A stretch of 58,866 nt of DNA from JBAXXL01 sp038206725 (GCA_038206725.1 JBBRAO010000017.1:1-58866), one strand, 5' to 3'. Positions 9,601 through 18,781 are shown, counted from the first letter of the stretch. The notes: generated by a model from the sequence alone, not told the origin. A program made the numbers and translations.

Positions 9601-11544
9601 TGCGAAGCGATATTGTGGTACACCTGTAAAGCCGTTCGCTATGAAACTTGCACCTGTATAAACAGATGTTGAGTTTACATTATATCCTGCGCTTATACTG
9701 TTTACCAATCTTACTTTCACACCGGTTTCGTTATAGCAGGTTTCCCAGTTAGCATCCAAAGACATACATTTTTTAGTAACAGGTAGTGATTTGTTATAAA
9801 CTATTCTACCAGTAGCCGCATTTGTTAATCTAAATTGTGCTTTAAATTCGTAATCCTGAGGTATAAAGTTTACACCTTGTGGACCTTGAACATCATTCGA
9901 CAAATTTTGAACAACACATACAGGTTGGATAGCACCAATCAATGGTTCGCCTGCCAACAATTCGTAGAAATCTACGTTGTCAACTACTTGAGTGTAATTC
10001 ATATCAGGATTCATATATGTTGCCGCGTTACGAACACGGTATGCGATATCAACAGCGCGTAATACGTTAGGCCATTGTTTAAATTTAACTGTAGTTCCTG
10101 CAAATGGAGCTATATTTTTTTCTGCTTTCCATTTGCTAAAATAATGGGTATATTGGATATATTCGCCATTAGGAGCCCAAGGGTAGTTTGGATCAGTAGG
10201 TTTAACAGCCGCATTAGGATCCTTTGCACTGTAATTAGTATGACGAGCCCAACCTAAAAGACCGCTAATTGTGTTTGAGCGAATAATGTCACCGCAAGTA
10301 CCGCCGTTTTTACCTTCGCCTCTCAATCTTTGATAGATAAAGGTAATACTGCTGTCCTTACCGGATAAAATAACTTTTGCATCCCATTCTACATAACCAA
10401 ATTCTTGTATACGTGCATCGGGGATAATAACATAGTTAATGGATAATGGTTCTGCTATAGTTCCATAGATGGATACATTATAGAAAGCAACTACTAATTC
10501 ATCGCCTGCTTCATTATATTTAAAATATACTTTACCGTAATCTTCCTTCTTTTCTGTATAGCTGTTGTATTGCGACATTAACACTCTACCCCAGAATGGT
10601 GCAATCAAGGCTGGTTTACAAGTTGCGGAAACAAATGGTGTGCCTCCTGTTGCAAACATAGAAAGGTCAGTCATTCCTAACGCATCGTTACGAATACCGT
10701 TAGTTTTACCATACATCGGGTCATCGGAAGGCAATGCGTAATATTTAGTAGCGTCGCGTCCCAAAATAGCTGAAGTATAACCAAAGTTATCTTTGATTAG
10801 GTCTTTCAAACCGTTCGATGGGTCGCCTTGCATATTACCTGTACGAGCACGAGTTGCGTTTGGATATTGATTTGTGGCTCCGCCTACAAACCAATCCATT
10901 GAGTTTACATCGTAGGCGTGTGTCGCGCCTTCAGGAATAACTCTGTTATTGTTTTCATCGTAAATGTAACGGCGGTTTGTTAAGCCGATAACTCCGGTTG
11001 ATGAAACGTAGAACGAATCGTATCTTAAGCCGTTAAAATAAAAACCGCTTCTGATACCGATAGGCATAGGACCCGCAACCGCGTTGCGAGTTGAGTCCAT
11101 ATCTTCACGGCTGTGGTTGAAAATACTGCCATTCAATTCGTCGGCAGGATTTCTAAAATAATGTTTACCGTAACGATTGTTAACCCAAAATGTAGGATCT
11201 AAAATTCTTGGACCCGGTTGGATACGTGTCCAATACTTGGCTTGATAATTTGTATCTATATCTACTTTAGCTGGTAACCAAATATCTTTGATTTTGTCAG
11301 CTGGAAGAGGATTTTGCAAATTATCATAGAAATAATAACCTGTCGATATAGCCGCTGCTTTTGGTGTTGACAATTGACCAAATTCACTGAACGGCGCTGG
11401 GTAACTCGATGTAAAGCCTTGAACGTAGCCTGGTTCGCTCCATTCGCTTTTCCTTTGCAAGTCATTACCCGGCTTATCTACTGCCAAAGCTAGTGTAGCT
11501 GATAAGCAGAGAATAAGCACTGAAAGCTGGATTATTCTTTTCAT
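6649..11544 (-). CDS. Giant T9SS-exported cell-surface protein (1631 residues)
   Basis: The start is set at MKRIIQLSVLILCLSATLALA (11544): a classic signal peptide starts there and the 21 residues before it look like leader sequence. The mature protein is one of the longest in the window and contains many aromatic/Asn-rich beta segments, with no recognised enzymatic motif. Around residues 1500-1540 an Fn3-like segment (VTLTSFNGYSRNNGIELAWETASEINNAGFDVER) leads into the C-terminal sorting domain (about 1555-1631: SPNPFNNITNIKF, KLEVLDIFG, LPSGTYLYRL, ending KMTIVK). This marks it as type IX secretion cargo anchored at or released from the outer surface. Its own terminator follows. Role unknown: adhesin, S-layer-like or matrix protein are all possible. 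Confidence 0.8.
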   Translation of the reverse strand: MKRIIQLSVLILCLSATLALAVDKPGNDLQRKSEWSEPGYVQGFTSSYPAPFSEFGQLSTPKAAAISTGYYFYDNLQNPLPADKIKDIWLPAKVDIDTNYQAKYWTRIQPGPRILDPTFWVNNRYGKHYFRNPADELNGSIFNHSREDMDSTRNAVAGPMPIGIRSGFYFNGLRYDSFYVSSTGVIGLTNRRYIYDENNNRVIPEGATHAYDVNSMDWFVGGATNQYPNATRARTGNMQGDPSNGLKDLIKDNFGYTSAILGRDATKYYALPSDDPMYGKTNGIRNDALGMTDLSMFATGGTPFVSATCKPALIAPFWGRVLMSQYNSYTEKKEDYGKVYFKYNEAGDELVVAFYNVSIYGTIAEPLSINYVIIPDARIQEFGYVEWDAKVILSGKDSSITFIYQRLRGEGKNGGTCGDIIRSNTISGLLGWARHTNYSAKDPNAAVKPTDPNYPWAPNGEYIQYTHYFSKWKAEKNIAPFAGTTVKFKQWPNVLRAVDIAYRVRNAATYMNPDMNYTQVVDNVDFYELLAGEPLIGAIQPVCVVQNLSNDVQGPQGVNFIPQDYEFKAQFRLTNAATGRIVYNKSLPVTKKCMSLDANWETCYNETGVKVRLVNSISAGYNVNSTSVYTGASFIANGFTGVPQYRFAQIQYPDFEPNEFIDNQIGRLRGSIIGQTNLEGQDKWPFDDTLSTDLFVMKRMNEFSESASDYNLDIFTGNALPSTTRWVAINADVVDGNKASLNAVAPRGNFRGLNSPTIRMNRTRTLFNGAQTDLGVVDKSVVVQNGSTQSFRGDELRSFPIDLRGRFGAVLSLSVQRGDYDRHSIGRFWAESKMWGPEGKAFVNGNVYTNYSPGSYASQIYPDMLVVEFAKPSDNGVQNITNIPEANWRHNPQRRKSLATAITNVPALTIFGSGGTMVGFLESDKDSALALPNTGLSQLNSLRPDFYDTGVDWDYEKYFVQVPDTFINWKSDGARNFRFRIRVLAKNNQINPATPTVLDDYDDFFVDNVQLTVPEEVTDIEVSSVRIDWPYSKIPASQATNVPVIVKLSNNTSLSAPVFNVKVKIFRDGDFDKNTKRAVPGKKPIYCRVESVANMDGASQMEMVMPSWNARKCYDGKNNKYTFVAYVQFPKTDITTSNDTTYSTQEITFDEFYAYESNFNKDEKTGIDYGVNDVPTEAKITGRGLNVPGSNAGNNIGLDQQCGFGGVLIDAFAGKLAMKFKVINTDTIRSYQAMFSSLNSHPDLVEFSLLENQVLNGIDVPSDKLIPGSYMEHERGFFNGALFFDQFTTYPLDQPIELATGTYWLVVCQTALDGMNLGASATRSCVKVTDHNTSPVMGATGRNVYIDRNFRLKKDNVYVNNNLFAFLNGYYTTNWLPFTPIIGNIGYPHTTHAGTNLKDGITSSYFNGTWIPLIRPFFGPRSYGDGAEEYVECPDDVPVTLTSFNGYSRNNGIELAWETASEINNAGFDVERRVNGATDWILAGFVSGNGNSAKHNYYSHLDRDVVAGTTYNYRLRQMDNDGSVSCSNSNIVTITFENNGDMMLGQNSPNPFNNITNIKFTLSQKTDVKLEVLDIFGKTISVLENGTMNAGDHYSQFSAIGSDGNSLPSGTYLYRLTANGEVITAKMTIVK

Positions 11545-11976
11545 AATTAAACCTATTTGATTTATTAAACAATATATATTATTTTCTAACATAAAAAATT
11601 TTAACATCCAAAATGAAATAAACCCATTTATGGACTAATCGAATATTAAAATTAATAAATTATTACTGTACAGCCAAATATATTCACTTTTTTTTTTCTT
11701 TTGGCAGTCTTTTCTAATAGCTTGTATTAATAATCGTTTACGCACTAATCGGCATAGATGCCCTTTTTTATTTAATAGTAATGTGAAATATTATGAAAAA
11801 ATAGTTGTCAAGTGTCAAAAAATATTGACACTTTTTGCCTAACAGTTCATCATTATTGCCTATATTTCATCAAAAATATATTCATTTTTTACAACATTAA
11901 ACATCAAAGTTATTTAAAAATACTGTAAATTTGAATTACAAAAAATTAGTTTTTATTAATATTTGAAAAAAATCCT
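11545..11976. promoter_or_regulatory. Divergent intergenic region with an AGTGTCA palindrome
   Basis: No gene is visible between the giant T9SS gene (minus) and lysS (plus). AGTGTCA (11811-11817) and TGACACT (11826-11832) form a perfect inverted repeat with an 8-base A+T loop. Since both neighbours point away, it is unlikely to be a terminator and may be an operator. TAAATTTG at 11926-11933 fits the TAnnTTTG -7 box for lysS, and TATATTTG (minus strand, 11675-11682) may serve the giant gene. No clear -33 partner is visible for either. Confidence 0.4.
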
Positions 11977-13491
11977 ATGGCTGAATTAAATAACGACCAA
12001 ATAATTCGAAGATACGAAGAATTAGAAATTCTTGAAAATGCTTCTATTAACCCATATCCATACTCTTTCGATAAAACCCATACTTCGACCGAAATACTCT
12101 CTGATTTCTCGGATGAACAACCTGAATTAATGAACAATGTTAGCGTAGCCGGTAGAATAATGGCAATACGAAGAATGGGCAAAGCCAGTTTTATGCACAT
12201 CAGCGACCAAGACGGCAAACTCCAAATCTACTTGAAAAAAGACGACTTCCCTGAAATGTACGAAATGCTGAAAAACTTCGACATCGGTGATATTATCGGA
12301 GTAACAGGTTATGTCTTCCGTACAAGAACAGGCGAAATATCCGTTCATACAAAAGAAGTTCAAATGCTTTGCAAATCACTTCACCCCCTACCTATCGCAA
12401 AAGAAGAAATTGATGACGAAGGGAACAAAATTATTCACGATGCATTTGCCGACAAAGAATTGAGATACCGCAAAAGATACATAGATTTAATCGTCAATCC
12501 CGAAGTCCGTGAATCCTTTGTAAAACGAAGTAAAATCATTCGCACTATAAGAACATTTTTCGACGACAAAGGATACTTAGAAGTTGAAACTCCAATTCTA
12601 CAACCTCTGTATGGCGGAGCTTCGGCGCGTCCATTTATAACACATCACAACGCCTTAGATATTCCACTATTTCTACGTATAGCTTTGGAGCTTTATCTAA
12701 AACGTCTGATTGTCGGTGGATTTGAAGGAGTTTATGAGATTAGCAAAAACTTCCGCAACGAAGGAATGGATAAAACCCATAATCCGGAATTTACAATGTT
12801 GGAAATCTATGTCGCATACAAAGATTATTTTTGGATGATGGACATAACGGAAGAAATGTTCAAATTATGCGCTGTAGCCGCTAACGGCAATTATACCGTA
12901 AAAGCGGGTGAGGTAGAAATTGACTTAAGCAAACCTTTCCGCCGCGCAAAAATGTTCGATTTGTACAAAGAATATACCGGAATGGATTTGTTCGGACTTT
13001 CAAAAGATGAACTCAAAGATGCCGCAAAAAAACTGAAAGTTGAAGTAGAACCAAATGCTTCCGAAATGAAAATCTTAGATGAGATTTTCGGTGCAAAGGT
13101 AGAACATCACCTCATTCAACCAACATTCGTTATGGATTATCCGGTCGAAATGTCCCCTCTTGCAAAAAAACACCGCGAAGTGGAAGGACTTGTCGAACGC
13201 TTTGAACTCTTTATCAATGGTCAGGAAATGGCAAACTGTTTCAGCGAATTGAACGATCCACGCGACCAAAGAGCGAGACTTGAAAAACAAGCTTTAGACC
13301 GTGCCGCTGGTGACGAAGAAGCAATGGTTTTGGATGAAGATTTCTTGCACTCATTGGAAATTGGTATGCCGCCAACGGCAGGTTTAGGCGTCGGTATAGA
13401 TCGTATGGTTATGCTTCTTACAGGGAACATCTCCATCCGCGACGTACTTTTCTTCCCGCAAATGAAACCCGAAATTGGCGCCGGAAAGTAA
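11977..13491 (+). CDS. lysS: Lysyl-tRNA synthetase, class II
   Basis: Charges tRNA-Lys with lysine in the cytoplasm. The 504-residue length is standard. An N-terminal OB-fold anticodon-binding domain (about 55-165: VAGRIMAIRRMGKASFMHISDQDGKLQ split over two strands) is followed by the class II core: motif 1 region around ETPILQPLYGGASARPF, motif 2 FRNEGMDKTHNPEFTMLE and motif 3 GLGVGIDRMVMLLTG near the end. The C-terminus RDVLFFPQMKPE is typical. It is followed by a radical SAM gene 17 bases on, possibly co-transcribed. Confidence 0.97.
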   Translation: MAELNNDQIIRRYEELEILENASINPYPYSFDKTHTSTEILSDFSDEQPELMNNVSVAGRIMAIRRMGKASFMHISDQDGKLQIYLKKDDFPEMYEMLKNFDIGDIIGVTGYVFRTRTGEISVHTKEVQMLCKSLHPLPIAKEEIDDEGNKIIHDAFADKELRYRKRYIDLIVNPEVRESFVKRSKIIRTIRTFFDDKGYLEVETPILQPLYGGASARPFITHHNALDIPLFLRIALELYLKRLIVGGFEGVYEISKNFRNEGMDKTHNPEFTMLEIYVAYKDYFWMMDITEEMFKLCAVAANGNYTVKAGEVEIDLSKPFRRAKMFDLYKEYTGMDLFGLSKDELKDAAKKLKVEVEPNASEMKILDEIFGAKVEHHLIQPTFVMDYPVEMSPLAKKHREVEGLVERFELFINGQEMANCFSELNDPRDQRARLEKQALDRAAGDEEAMVLDEDFLHSLEIGMPPTAGLGVGIDRMVMLLTGNISIRDVLFFPQMKPEIGAGK

Positions 13492-13508
13492 ACCGACAAT
13501 CGAAAACA

Positions 13509-14939
13509 ATGATTGAAAAAACAAATAAAATGAAAATATTATTTTTGGAACCGGAGACAGGCTCAAGGTATAATTATATACCTATGGGCCTGGCTTACCT
13601 TTCTTCATACATCAAAAAGCATTGCACTGTACCGATTGAAACAAAAATAGTACGACGAACGGTTAATGAAATTGACAGTATTTTAGCTTATCAACCCGAT
13701 ATAATAGCTATCACGGCTATGACGAACAATTACGAAACCGCTAACGCAATTGCCGAGGCTATCAAAAAAGCCGCCCCCAAACAAAACATAATTCTTGGTG
13801 GTCAGCATATCACTTCAGCTCCTGAATCACTCCACCCTGCTTACAATTGTGCTATAGCCGGCGAAGGTGAGGAGGCGTTTTTGCAATATGTTAATGCTTT
13901 CATTGACTCCACCGAAATGGATTATTCACAATTAGACAATCTAGTTTATTGGGACAATGGCAAGATTATCATTAACCCACGACTGCCGTTTATAGAACCC
14001 ATTGATTCTATTTCATATCCCAATAGGGAAGCTGTCGAAGGTTTTGAAAGTATAATTAGCTCAAACAATTTTGGTCGATTCAATCGCAACGATATTCGCT
14101 GGATACAGCTTACTACCTCCCGCGGGTGCCCTTATAAATGCAAATTCTGCCAACCGAGCGTTCTTTGGGGAAAATACCGAATGCACTCCGCGGAGTATGT
14201 GGCTGACGAAATCGAATACCTTGTCAATCACTTCAACGTCAACGCTATTCAGGTTGAAGATGACCTTTTTACAGGTAATAAAGCAAGATTAATAAAAATT
14301 ATTGAGCTACTCGAACAAAAAAAAATACTCGGAAAAGTTATTTTCAACGTCGCCGCAAGAGCCGAGCAAATTAACGTTGAATGGGTGGAGCTTTTCAAAA
14401 CAATCGGCATTGTCAAAGTAGAATTAGGCGTCGAATCGGGCTCCGATAAAGTAGCGGAATATTTGAAAAACTCACGCAAAACCACGCAGGAAATTAATCG
14501 CAAAGCCATAGAATTGCTAAACAACTACAACATAGCAGTGTTTGGTTCTTTCATTGCCGGAGCACCAATTGAAGAAAAACAAGATTTAGCCAAAACCAAA
14601 AAGTTTATGCTCCAAATTAAAAAAATGCATAAAAATAACGAATGTAGTATTGGATTGGCAACACCGCTTCCCGGAACAGAACTTTGGGATTATGCCCTCC
14701 AAAAGGGTCTTGTCAATTTCGAGAATTTCGATTGGAATCGTCTGTCAACCTTAGCCGGAATTCCAAAAGATTTGTCCCGCCCCGTCTATCTAAACCAAAA
14801 CATCCCGATAGAAAAAACTATCGCCGTAATTAAAAGCATTAATCGACGTATGTGGTTAGGCAGTCCGCTAGACTTTTTGAAAGCCATACCGCGGCGAATA
14901 AAAAAAATCCCTGCAAAAATCAAAAAGGTCTTGGGTTAG
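13509..14939 (+). CDS. B12-binding-domain radical SAM protein
   Basis: The N-terminal half (MKILFLEPETGSRYNYIPMGLAYLSSYI...IIAITAMTNNYETA, about 8-130) is the cobalamin-binding fold found in this class; IILGGQHITSAPE is its G-rich loop. The radical SAM core follows with RGCPYKCKFC near residue 206, giving the CxxxCxxC that binds the 4Fe-4S cluster and SAM, and a distal GVESGSDKVAEYLKN. Such enzymes perform methyl transfers or rearrangements on lipids, tetrapyrroles or peptides; the substrate cannot be told from sequence. The start could be 13509 or the internal Met at 13530. The basic C-terminus (PRRIKKIPAKIKKVLG) may touch membrane. Confidence 0.85.
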   Translation: MIEKTNKMKILFLEPETGSRYNYIPMGLAYLSSYIKKHCTVPIETKIVRRTVNEIDSILAYQPDIIAITAMTNNYETANAIAEAIKKAAPKQNIILGGQHITSAPESLHPAYNCAIAGEGEEAFLQYVNAFIDSTEMDYSQLDNLVYWDNGKIIINPRLPFIEPIDSISYPNREAVEGFESIISSNNFGRFNRNDIRWIQLTTSRGCPYKCKFCQPSVLWGKYRMHSAEYVADEIEYLVNHFNVNAIQVEDDLFTGNKARLIKIIELLEQKKILGKVIFNVAARAEQINVEWVELFKTIGIVKVELGVESGSDKVAEYLKNSRKTTQEINRKAIELLNNYNIAVFGSFIAGAPIEEKQDLAKTKKFMLQIKKMHKNNECSIGLATPLPGTELWDYALQKGLVNFENFDWNRLSTLAGIPKDLSRPVYLNQNIPIEKTIAVIKSINRRMWLGSPLDFLKAIPRRIKKIPAKIKKVLG

Positions 14940-14960
14940 AGACTTGGTAAGACGACGAAT

Positions 14961-15060
14961 GTCATTCCCGACTCCGATCGGGAATCCATCTTCAAATAAT
15001 TACGAATTATAAATGCGAATAAAGACAATCCCGTTAGGGATAAAATGTCGGTAGAAAAAA
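14961..15060. repeat. Mosaic of dispersed palindromes (ATTCCCG and CCCGTTAGGGAT types)
   Basis: A GTCATTCCCG...CGGGAATCCATCTTC hairpin (14961-14993) is followed by AATCCCGTTAGGGATAAAA and TGTCGGTAGAAAA (15025-15060). The same two modules in the same order recur near 57340-57410. No protein-coding gene is visible in 14940-15358. Confidence 0.75.
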
Positions 15061-15080
15061 TATTATATTTTGCGGCGATC

Positions 15081-15277
15081 ATCGAGCGGAGTCGAGATGC
15101 CCCCGACAGCCGGTCATCGAGCGAAGTCGAGATGCCCCCGACAGCCGGTCATCGAGCGAAGTCGAGATGCCCCCGACAGCCGGTCATCGAGCGGAGTCGA
15201 GATACCCCCGACAGCCGGTCATCGAGCGAAGTCGAGATACCCCCGACAGCCGGTCATCGAGCGGAGTCGAGATGCCC
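15081..15277. repeat. 35-bp tandem repeat, six copies
   Basis: The unit begins ATCGAGCG[A/G]AGTCGAGAT and continues with GCCCCCGACAGCCGGTC. Copies begin at 15081, 15116, 15151, 15186, 15221 and 15256, exactly 35 bases apart. The last diverges after about 22 bases. Variation is limited to A/G in AAG versus GAG and to GATGC versus GATAC. There are no unique spacers, so it is not CRISPR. One isolated copy lies inverted at 38364-38392. Confidence 0.9.
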
Positions 15278-15291
15278 GCCAATACCCCACA

Positions 15292-15332
15292 CAAAAAAAA
15301 GCCAAAATCCACATCTGCGAGCTTTGGCTTTA
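15292..15332 (-). terminator. Rho-independent terminator (minus strand)
   Basis: Plus-strand AAAGCCAAA (15298-15306) and TTTGGCTTT (15323-15331) form a perfect stem. Read on the minus strand it is followed by a T run (15292-15300 in plus coordinates), 27 bases past the stop of the long ASST-like gene. Confidence 0.8.
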
Positions 15333-15358
15333 AGTATAATCTTAATTTGACTTTAACC

Positions 15359-17905
15359 TTATCTAACTATAACTATCTTCTCAACTATTGAATTGCCTTC
15401 TGAATTGACCACGCAGAAATACACTCCTGCCGGAAGATTGTTCAAATTCATCGCGAAGCTGTTAATACCGCTCGCTACATATCCATCCATCACGTCGGCT
15501 TTTACAGTTCCAAACAAGTCAATAATCCTGATTTGCACTCTGCCGCTTTTTTCGGCGGTGTACGATAAATTCGCAATTCCAATGCTCGGATTGGGGTTAA
15601 TATTCAGGGCGTTATGAGCGTTATATCCATCTTTCACTCCCACGGCGTGTTTCATAATAGTGAAATTTGTTGTAGTCGCAGTCAATGGACTTTCAGGGTT
15701 AATACTGTTGATAGACAGCGAATACTCGTTGCCATCTGTCAAAGTATTTGGAACTTTCCACGCGAACGCGTTTGTTACACTTTTCAATGAGTCTTTTATA
15801 ATTACTGATAACTTAGCTCCGTTCACGTTCATAAACAATCGTATTGCAATAGAATCACTTATATTGGTCTTCCAGCGAATGACATAAGTCGAATCGGTGT
15901 ATAAAGTGTCGGCGCCTTTTGGATAAGCAAAAGCTATTGTTGGATCACCTAATGTGAAACTCCAAGCCGGCGACCAATCGCTTTGTATGTCTTTATAATG
16001 TGTACGTACTCTCCAAAAATACTTTTTATTTGCTTGTAAATCCACACCAACTTTTGTTTCTGTTAAGCCGGTTTTTGTAGTTACCGGATTTTCGAATGTA
16101 TCGTTATCGCAGACCTCAACATCAAAATCATCATATCTGCCGGTTGGCGACCACTCTAACGGCACTGCAACGCCGTTTTTGAGCAAACTTCCATTGTATG
16201 GCAGCATTGCGACCGGACTGTTAATTGTGCTGTAAGCGCGAACAAAACCTATTACAAATTCACCGGTATCGGCAACAGCGGCAACTAATTGATTTTCTGC
16301 AATGTTTACTTGTGTCGGTAACTCAGTAAATACACCGGATGCTTCTACAGGTCTGTAATACACCTTCATATTTTCATATTTATAACGTGGCGGCAGTTGA
16401 TTAATATCAAACCTGATTTCACCACTAAAGGATTTTATATACATCGTATTAAAAAGATATCTACCGGGAACTAAAACAGGAGCTTCACCTGTGAATTCCG
16501 GATTCAAGGGAGAACATTCGAATTTTTTGACAATCATATAATTATAAGTAAATGCATCTATAGCATCAATATACAATTGAACTCCGGCGTCACTGCTGAC
16601 ATCTTTGAAATCATAAGTGTTACCATCCATTGCTTCGGCTAAAACAACATCGGCAACCGGTTGGCAAGCAGGCAATTGGTATTTACGAACTCTATAACTG
16701 AAATTCGCCGCAGGTAGTGAGTATTCCGCAACAATCTTTTTTTCAGGTGTAACTTCGGTAGCCATTCTCTGATAATTTGATATTAGCATACCCCAATCTA
16801 TTAAAGTATTACCATTTGGAAGACGTTGAGCGGAACCCATAGCGAAAGCCGCTATATCAGGAGTATGTCTGTATTCCCAAACCATTGCGGCGGTTTTGTT
16901 TACTTCATCAACTGAATATTCTACAGCACGAGAAAATTTCGGCAATTTAGCAAATCCATTATCATAAAATAGGAAATTACCGTTTGGTAAGCGTTTAATA
17001 TCGTGTTGCATAGAGAAATAAAGCGGTTTATATGAAGCATTATCACCGGTTATATTGAACTGATTTTTACGTCCGCCGAAGCGCCATATAATCTTGCCGG
17101 ATATCATATCAATTTTAATTAACTCAAAAGTTGAGGCAAGAGATACAATTAAATTGCCATCTGTATCCAAATAATAAGAATTACCGTGAACGTGCGCAAT
17201 ACTTGCATTTACAAGACTGCTAAAAGACTGCACGATTGGTATATAATCGACACTTCTCCATTGAAAAACGCAATGTTTGTTTTTATCTAACTCTTGTACA
17301 ACTGTTGATATCACATTGGCATTAGGATTGCCGCCTTTCACCACCTTACTCATATCGGTAGGCACATCAGCGTACGAGATTGTTAAATAGTTGCCATTAG
17401 GTAATATTAGGAATTCGTGAGGATCAGCCAAATAACCATTTCCGCATTGAACGCTGTCAATGATTTTGTAGGCAGGGTCCATTATATAGTCAATTACTTT
17501 GGTGTTTTGTACTTTGAAACCTGCAATCTCGTGAACATCGCCGGGTGCTACTGCTTTGGCATAAGAAAACAGACCGTTTGGCTGCATCTTGAAATCCATA
17601 ACGCCCATATCAACCTTCTTGTAATATAGAGGCTTGGCATCGTTGTCTATCACCATCAAAAAGCCGTCCTTCTGAGTTTGGAGGTTAAACGTGGTTAGAA
17701 ACATACTACCGGGCGCAGGGTTGTCAAGCGAATCTACTTTTATTATCGGTAAATCTGCAGGTGGTTCATCAAGAACGGTCGCTATTCCGGTAAATATTTG
17801 TTTTTCTATTGGGGATTCCGCTATTCGCAGAATGGTCGGCGTCGTTTGCGCCCAACATAAATTACTAATTATCAAGAAAGATAATATAGTCAATAAAGTT
17901 TTCAT
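15359..17905 (-). CDS. Long arylsulfotransferase-like protein, T9SS-exported
   Basis: The start is placed at MKTLLTILSFLIISNLCWAQ (17905), a clear signal peptide; the track-level Met four codons earlier is unlikely. Residues ~20-430 match arylsulfotransferase (ASST)-like beta-propellers: HEFLILPNGNYLTISY, HVHGNSYYLDTDGNLIVSLAST, WRFGGRKNQF, QHDIKRLPNGNFLFYDNG and RLPNGNTLIDWG. These H...NGN signatures are characteristic of Arylsulfotran_2-type proteins. A middle part has Fn3-like and Kre9/KNH-like segments (GADTLYTDSTYVIRWKTN), and residues ~770-848 form a T9SS sorting domain. ASST enzymes move sulfate between phenolic compounds; activity here is unproven. It faces the five-gene ASST operon across one lipoprotein gene and is longer and more diverged. 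Confidence 0.85.
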   Translation of the reverse strand: MKTLLTILSFLIISNLCWAQTTPTILRIAESPIEKQIFTGIATVLDEPPADLPIIKVDSLDNPAPGSMFLTTFNLQTQKDGFLMVIDNDAKPLYYKKVDMGVMDFKMQPNGLFSYAKAVAPGDVHEIAGFKVQNTKVIDYIMDPAYKIIDSVQCGNGYLADPHEFLILPNGNYLTISYADVPTDMSKVVKGGNPNANVISTVVQELDKNKHCVFQWRSVDYIPIVQSFSSLVNASIAHVHGNSYYLDTDGNLIVSLASTFELIKIDMISGKIIWRFGGRKNQFNITGDNASYKPLYFSMQHDIKRLPNGNFLFYDNGFAKLPKFSRAVEYSVDEVNKTAAMVWEYRHTPDIAAFAMGSAQRLPNGNTLIDWGMLISNYQRMATEVTPEKKIVAEYSLPAANFSYRVRKYQLPACQPVADVVLAEAMDGNTYDFKDVSSDAGVQLYIDAIDAFTYNYMIVKKFECSPLNPEFTGEAPVLVPGRYLFNTMYIKSFSGEIRFDINQLPPRYKYENMKVYYRPVEASGVFTELPTQVNIAENQLVAAVADTGEFVIGFVRAYSTINSPVAMLPYNGSLLKNGVAVPLEWSPTGRYDDFDVEVCDNDTFENPVTTKTGLTETKVGVDLQANKKYFWRVRTHYKDIQSDWSPAWSFTLGDPTIAFAYPKGADTLYTDSTYVIRWKTNISDSIAIRLFMNVNGAKLSVIIKDSLKSVTNAFAWKVPNTLTDGNEYSLSINSINPESPLTATTTNFTIMKHAVGVKDGYNAHNALNINPNPSIGIANLSYTAEKSGRVQIRIIDLFGTVKADVMDGYVASGINSFAMNLNNLPAGVYFCVVNSEGNSIVEKIVIVR

Positions 17906-18131
17906 TAAGTTCTCCAAAATGTTTTTCCAAATGAATTATAAATTATATTTACATTATTAAAATTGTTTCAAAAAATCATTTCTAAATTATCAAAATTTAT
18001 TAAAACAAACAAATTATTTGAGTTTATTTTTTTTCAAATTGCAATCTTGATAAACTTTTACTTAAACCGAATTAGGAACGAATATTCCCATAATCCAAAT
18101 TCAGTTAGTTGAGATTAGAATTTGAATAACA

Positions 18132-18176
18132 AACAAGGATGTTTGTTCCACCGGTCTTGGTGAATCAATCATCCTT
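18132..18176. repeat. Dispersed AAGGATG-type palindromic repeat, copy 2
   Basis: AAGGATGTTTGTTCCACC at about 18135-18152 is answered by GGTG...ATCATCCTT at 18159-18175, an imperfect hairpin of the family at 4191 and 46846. The rest of the gap 17906-18229 is A+T-rich and shows no gene. Confidence 0.7.
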
Positions 18177-18229
18177 GATTTATAAAAATATTAGTATTTT
18201 ATTGATTAGTATATCAAAACCAACACCTT

Positions 18230-18781
18230 TTAAAATCTCTTCACATAAGTCAACGTGATTTTTAATTTTGGTTGATTATTTTTATCGTTTATAGTAATTG
18301 TTGTTGGCTGACCGGAAAGTGCGAATTCTGTTCCTGCCGAATATACCGCCTCACCACAAATAACCCAATCTTCGAGCAAATCCGCCGGATTAGGAATATC
18401 ATTGCTTAACCAAGTCGATATTTTGTCGGTTAATTCTTTGGAGGCTTTACCAACTGTGGCTTTTACCATATTTTGATCAAGTACTGTAAATATTATTTTT
18501 TCAGTTCCACCTTTATGGAATATTGGCGTGCCTAAAAAACCGTGTGTCGATAAAGCGTTTTCTCCTACATTGATAGGATAAACATAAGAAGATTCGCCAA
18601 ACTGCGATTTTACACCAAGATAAATTTCCCCGGGGTTCAATCCTTGACCGCATTCGCTGTCATCCAATAGTTCATATTCCAAATACAAATACCTATAGTT
18701 GGGATTATATTTTAGTGTCTTGCAGGAATTTGCAAAAAGCAACAGACTAAGGACAAATATTAGTACTAAACTCTTTCGCAT
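18230..18781 (-). CDS. Putative lipoprotein (183 residues)
   Basis: Unknown function. The N-terminus MRKSLVLIFVLSLLLFANSC is a lipoprotein signal peptide with Cys 20 as the lipid site. The mature part is beta-rich with one further Cys pair (SECGQG and VICGEA) and ends FALSGQPTTITINDKNNQPKLKITLTYVKRF. It sits between the long ASST-like gene (same strand) and the divergent ASST operon, and may share regulation with either. No catalytic motif is visible. Confidence 0.7.
   Translation of the reverse strand: MRKSLVLIFVLSLLLFANSCKTLKYNPNYRYLYLEYELLDDSECGQGLNPGEIYLGVKSQFGESSYVYPINVGENALSTHGFLGTPIFHKGGTEKIIFTVLDQNMVKATVGKASKELTDKISTWLSNDIPNPADLLEDWVICGEAVYSAGTEFALSGQPTTITINDKNNQPKLKITLTYVKRF

Noticed and set aside
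11810..11833. Terminator
   Set aside because: It lies upstream of both divergent neighbours, so there is no transcript for it to end. An operator is more likely.
15081..15277. Possible CRISPR array
   Set aside because: Units are directly adjacent with no unique spacers, and no cas genes are nearby.
15045..15391. Open frames across the 35-bp repeats in all three frames
   Set aside because: They arise because the unit has no stop codons. The products are repetitive and Pro/Arg-rich, with no start context or homology.
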